The notes beneath the pieces are model-generated. The model saw nothing but the letters and a program-made list of their open reading frames with translations, was not told the DNA's origin and ran no database searches. 18,214 nt of DNA. Origin: Verrucomicrobiota bacterium. Lineage in GTDB: Bacteria > Verrucomicrobiota > Verrucomicrobiia > Limisphaerales > AV2. Shown piece after piece: positions 15,007 through 18,214 of this stretch. The stretch covers positions 1-18,214 of the forward strand of contig QHPA01000178.1 in NCBI GenBank assembly GCA_003218935.1. The letters are read 5' to 3'. The position numbers and the translations under genes were made by a program. How positions within the stretch are numbered: the stretch's first letter is position 1; the number at the start of each line of letters is the position of its first letter.

Positions 15007-15951
15007 TTACTTTTTCGCCAGTTCAATGGCGTCGAACAAGCTTTCCAGGTTGTTCAGCGGCGCGCCTTTGGATGGCGAAGGGTTGAGGATCTGCCGCAGA
15101 TACGTGATTGCGTCCGGGATGTTTTGAATGGAGCGGGGAAGGATGGCGCCGCACGCATTCGCGTGGCCGCCGCCCTGGAGTTTTTCAGCGACTTTCAACG
15201 CTTCGCCGTTGCGACTGCGCAGGCTCACCAGAATCATTCCGTTGCCGCGGCGGAACAGCGTGATAAGAACCGGATAGGAAGTTGCGCGCTGTTCGAACAG
15301 TTGATGAACGATTTGATTCGTATTGCCAATGACCGTGTTGACCAGGCCGACGGCAGGGCCGAGTTCAGTGATATTTGACCTGCTCCAGGTGAAGCCAATG
15401 GGATCTTCAATGCGCCGCTTCACTTCCATCACTTCGAGCAGCGGATGGTCGAGCAGCTTCTCGGGATTGCCCTCGATCAAGGCTGCGAGGTTCCAGAATT
15501 GATACGTCTTGACCAGATTCGCATAGTCGCTGGCGAGGATAAAATCCGGGTCATCTTCGAGGAACAGGTCGGCGACGTTGTTTAAATGAACCAACCGGTC
15601 GAGCTTCGCGGTCCCAAGTTCGTGTTGCTGGCACAGTTCGTAGCAGAGCAGGCCAGCCGACTTGTTCACGTCATGGATCAATTGTGCATATTTGGGCGAG
15701 AAGTCGGTCGTGTGATGATCAATGATCACCCAGTTCGGCCTGTCCAGTCGTTGCTCGAACGTCAGGTCGCAGACCCAGGCCGATTTTTCCGGCAAACTGC
15801 GCTGACGCCAGTTGTGGTTGTGGTAGGCCTGCAGCGCTACGTCCGCGTCGAACAACGTGCGTGCCAGTCTTCTCAACAGGAGACCCGACACCAGTCCGTC
15901 CAGATCACTCTCGTGGGTTAGAATCACTTCGGGTTTGGGCAACGAAACCAT
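15007..15951 (-). CDS. DHH/DHHA1-family phosphoesterase
   Basis: Mn-dependent phosphoesterase of 314 residues. Motifs in order: THESDLDG (H13, D16, D18), CDLTF (D62), IIDHHTT (D78, H79, H80), NNVADLF (D127), and the DHHA1 substrate-binding GGGHANACGA (260-269). Relatives include NrnA-type oligoribonucleases/pAp phosphatases, RecJ and cyclic-dinucleotide hydrolases; the size and single DHH-DHHA1 layout fit a small oligoribonuclease-like enzyme. Cotranscription with rph supports RNA turnover. The start is ATG 15951 (MVSLPKPEVILTHESD). The reading frame stays open far upstream, but that part is antisense to the SDR gene and shows no homology. It is divergent from the SDR gene across 207 nt. Confidence 0.88.
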   Translation of the reverse strand: MVSLPKPEVILTHESDLDGLVSGLLLRRLARTLFDADVALQAYHNHNWRQRSLPEKSAWVCDLTFEQRLDRPNWVIIDHHTTDFSPKYAQLIHDVNKSAGLLCYELCQQHELGTAKLDRLVHLNNVADLFLEDDPDFILASDYANLVKTYQFWNLAALIEGNPEKLLDHPLLEVMEVKRRIEDPIGFTWSRSNITELGPAVGLVNTVIGNTNQIVHQLFEQRATSYPVLITLFRRGNGMILVSLRSRNGEALKVAEKLQGGGHANACGAILPRSIQNIPDAITYLRQILNPSPSKGAPLNNLESLFDAIELAKK

Positions 15952-16068
15952 ACGCCAGAAGCTAACGCACCGCTTGACGCGTGGCCAGTGGGGAATTTGA
16001 TGATTTGGCAGTTGTGCGTGGTCAATGGTCCGTTGGGGCACGCCGTGCGCCGCGGATAGGCTCAACAA

Positions 16069-16096
16069 CGACTGGCCACGGACGACTGGCCGCAGA
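16069..16096 (+). repeat. Tandem 14-mer with a distant inverted copy, DHH-SDR divergent gap
   Basis: CGACTGGCCACGGA is followed directly by CGACTGGCCGCAGA (two differences). The core ACTGGCCAC is also present inverted at 15981-15989 (GTGGCCAGT), about 80 nt away. The repeats sit between two divergent genes and could be binding sites; no function is established. Confidence 0.45.
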
Positions 16097-16158
16097 CTAA
16101 GAACATTTTTCACTTCTCCGGTTTCATGCGATGACGCACAATCCCGGCGGCTCAATTT

Positions 16159-16965
16159 ATGAACCTGTTTGACCTGACTGGCGAAGTTGCGGTGGTGATC
16201 GGAGCCACTGGCGCGCTGGGAGGAGCAATTGCCGGAGGATTGGCGCGAGCGGGTGCGCGTGTCGCGGTCGCGGGCCGCAACGCGGAGCGCGGCGCGGGCA
16301 GAGTGAATGACATCAAGCAAGCGGGCGGTCAGGCTGCCTTTTTCTCTGCCGACGCGATGTCGCAAGAGAGTTTGCGGGCCGCCCATCAACAAATTGAGAA
16401 GTCGCTGGGCACACCGACGATTCTGGTGAACGCCGCGGGCGGGAACGATCCCAAAGTAACCCTGGGTCCGGACCGCCGCTTTGAACAAGTCGCTTTGGAG
16501 GACTGGCGAGCCAACTTTGATCTGAACCTGGTCGGCGGAGCGCTGTTGCCCTGCCAGGAATTCGGGCCGGCGATGGTCAAACGCGGCCAAGGCAGCATCA
16601 TCAACATCGCCAGCGTCTCCGCGCACATTCCGCTTTCGCGCGTCGTGGCGTATTCCGCCGCCAAAACTGCGGTGCTCAGCCTGACGCAGTTCCTCGCGTG
16701 CGAGTGGGCGCCCAAAGGCGTCCGCGTCAACTCCATCACTCCCGGTTTCTTCCCGGCGGAACAAAATCGTCGGGTCTTGTTCAACCCGGACGGCACGCCG
16801 ACGGACCGTGCCAGGGCGGTCATGAGACACACGCCGATGGGGCGGTTTGGCGAACCACCGGAGTTGATCGGCGCCGCCGTTTTTCTGGCCAGTCCGAAAG
16901 CCAGCGGTTTCGTCACCGGCGCAGACATTCGCGTGGACGGCGGATTTCTTTGCCGCACGATTTAA
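16159..16965 (+). CDS. SDR-family oxidoreductase, D-mannonate/fructuronate reductase-like
   Basis: Classical short-chain dehydrogenase of 268 residues. The Rossmann glycine motif GATGALGGAIA (15-25), NAAGG (91-95), serine S152 and the catalytic Y165-x-x-x-K169 pair are all visible. The C-terminal signature PGFFPAEQNRRVLF (195-208), then HTPMGRFGEP and FVTGADIRVDGGF, matches the subgroup that contains the SDR-type D-mannonate oxidoreductases (B. subtilis UxuB-type), so a role in hexuronate or other sugar-acid metabolism is likely. The residue after the first beta strand that decides NAD versus NADP is not clear-cut: GRN, with R40, leans to NADP(H). The gene is followed by a LarA-like reading frame, also from a hydroxyacid family. 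Confidence 0.85.
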   Translation: MNLFDLTGEVAVVIGATGALGGAIAGGLARAGARVAVAGRNAERGAGRVNDIKQAGGQAAFFSADAMSQESLRAAHQQIEKSLGTPTILVNAAGGNDPKVTLGPDRRFEQVALEDWRANFDLNLVGGALLPCQEFGPAMVKRGQGSIINIASVSAHIPLSRVVAYSAAKTAVLSLTQFLACEWAPKGVRVNSITPGFFPAEQNRRVLFNPDGTPTDRARAVMRHTPMGRFGEPPELIGAAVFLASPKASGFVTGADIRVDGGFLCRTI

Positions 16966-16981
16966 ACACGTATAGCTTTTT

Positions 16982-17045
16982 AACGATTCAACGATTCAAC
17001 GATTCAACGATGTAACGATTCAACGATGTAACGATGTAACGATTC
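16982..17045 (+). repeat. Tandem array of eight 8-bp units
   Basis: Eight perfect-length units without interruption. With A = AACGATTC and B = AACGATGT, the order is A-A-A-B-A-B-B-A. The array fills most of the gap between the SDR stop and the first codon of the LarA-like gene. Each unit differs only in its last two bases, so it reads as a simple-sequence minisatellite prone to slippage. Confidence 0.95.
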
Positions 17046-17047
17046 AA

Positions 17048-18207
17048 ATGTCTCCCGTCTATAAAACCGTTTCCGCCGGCAACGGTCTCAACCGTGAACA
17101 GGTTGCCGATGTGGTGGCTCAAGCCTGCCCCGCCAAAGATTAGCGCTCGGCACGCACCAGCCGATGAGCGAGGCGGCCATCTGCCGGCGGTTGGAGATTT
17201 CCGAGTCGGAACGTGCGGAAACGTATCGTCGCATCCGTTTTTTCAACCACACCTGGAACGACGCTTCCGCGCTCAAACGCGTTGGCGTCATCCCGGCCGG
17301 CGAAATCAGCAGGCTGTCCAACGGCCTGTTCGCAATGGACGTGCCGGTGGACGTGAACCGGATGGTGTTCGATTACGACCAGATTATCATCATCGGTCCG
17401 GTCTTTCCGCATGAAGTCGTCGGGTTTTCGGGCGGCAACAAGTATCTGTTTCCGGGTATCGCCGGTCCGGAGATTCTGAATTTCTTCCACTGGCTCGGCG
17501 CGGTCATCACCACGCCGAAAATCATCGGCAACAAATGGACGCCCGTCCGCCGCATTGTTGACCGCGCCGGCTCGATGGTCACCGTGCCCAAGCTCTGTTT
17601 TTGCATGGTGGTGGAGGAACAAGGACTGGCCGGATTGTTCGCCGCTGCGCCGGAAAGCGCGTGGGACGGCGCGAGCGATTTGTCGCGGCAACGTCACATC
17701 GTTTACGAGGAGAAACCGTTCGATACGATCCTCTCTTGCGCGCCGAAAATGTATGACGAGGTTTGGACCGGCGGCAAGTGCATGTACAAACTCGAGCCCG
17801 TGCTGGCCGATGGCGGCGAACTCATTATTTATGCGCCGCACATTTCAGAAGTTTGCGTCGCGCATGGCAAGGTGATCGAGGCGGTCGGTTACCATTGCCG
17901 CGACTACTTCCTCAAGCAGTGGGACAAATTCAAGCATCACCCGTGGGGCGTGCTGGCGCACTGCGCGCATGTTTACGGCTTGGGGACGTTTGAAAACGGA
18001 GTGGAAAAGCCGCGCGCGCGCGTGACACTCGCCACGCAGATTCCACCCGAGATGTGCAAACGAATCAATCTGGGGTACCGCCGCCCGGACAGCATCCGCG
18101 TCGAAGACTTCGCGAACTGCGAGGACGAAGGAATCCTGCTCGTGCCCAAAGCGGGCGAAACTTTGTTCCGGTTGAAGAATCCGCCTGCGTGGGCCTGCGA
18201 GAGTTAA
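17048..18207 (+). pseudogene. LarA-like (lactate racemase-domain) gene broken by internal deletion and frame change
   Basis: LarA-type enzymes isomerise 2-hydroxyacids using a nickel-pincer cofactor. The N-terminal fragment from ATG 17048 (containing REQVADVVAQACPAKD) reaches a TAG at 17141. The next frame then carries LALGTHQPMSEAAI from about 17140, with the catalytic-type histidine in GTHQP, and runs intact to 18207. That part includes PHEVVGFSGGNKYLFPG (nickel/cofactor site with the lysine in SGGNK), YKLEPVLADGGE, HCRDYFLKQWD and DEGILLVPKAGE. In relatives roughly 40 residues, including a P-D-x-T-R-T-like substrate-binding segment, separate CPAKD from ALGTHQP; they are absent here. An ATG at 17164 could start a 347-residue product, but it would begin just after the key histidine. 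Either the gene is inactivated or the contig carries an assembly or sequencing deletion. Confidence 0.75.
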
Positions 18208-18214
18208 TTAACGC

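Noticed and set aside
14992..15020. Hairpin-like CGAAAA / TTTTCG around the DHH stop codon
   Set aside because: The stem is AT-rich and short with no T-tract; it is inside the operon before rph, so not a terminator.
15952..16830. Long minus-strand extension of the DHH gene frame (about 290 extra codons)
   Set aside because: It is antisense to the SDR gene, has no recognisable motifs, and the DHH family starts just before the HxDxDG motif. The ATG at 15951 explains the protein.

Overview
The window looks like a bacterial chromosome segment, GC-rich and densely coded. The gene families suggest Verrucomicrobiota: double-length ABC-2 permeases in tandem, a DksA-like protein with a C-x-x-T zinc-finger remnant, and a LarA-like protein of the type common there. 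This assignment is inferred from recognised families, with no marker gene to prove it. No tRNA, rRNA, CRISPR array, insertion sequence or phage gene was seen.

Layout. (1) 1-7670, plus strand: an ABC export-type operon. It holds the end of a membrane-anchored protein with a large extracytoplasmic part, one ATPase that appears to have lost a short segment after its H-loop, and three tandem paralogous permeases, each carrying two copies of the ABC-2 signature. (2) 7762-8694, minus: a secreted endonuclease/exonuclease/phosphatase-family protein. (3) 8864-12754, plus: folE2, a dksA-like gene, rpmG, rpsR, a ZIP metal transporter and a Fur-family regulator. (4) 12843-13007, minus: a small basic protein with its own promoter and ribosome-binding site. 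(5) 13234-15951, minus: a DHH phosphoesterase, rph and prmA, an RNA/ribosome maintenance operon. (6) 16159-18207, plus: a sugar-acid-type SDR oxidoreductase, an eight-unit 8-bp tandem repeat, and a LarA-like gene broken by a deletion and frame change.

The most interesting part is region 3. Every member has a known link to zinc limitation: zinc-independent GTP cyclohydrolase IB, a DksA-like protein lacking three of four zinc cysteines, L33 and S18 without their zinc ribbons, a ZIP importer and a Fur/Zur-type repressor. Related short palindromes (core AAATCGATT / CAAATCGATTTG) lie upstream of folE2, the dksA-like operon and the ZIP gene, and a perfect 7-1-7 palindrome TGCAAATCATTTGCA lies further upstream of the ZIP gene. 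Together this reads as a compact Zur-type zinc-sparing regulon. The main alternative is that the zinc-free forms are simply the normal forms in this lineage.
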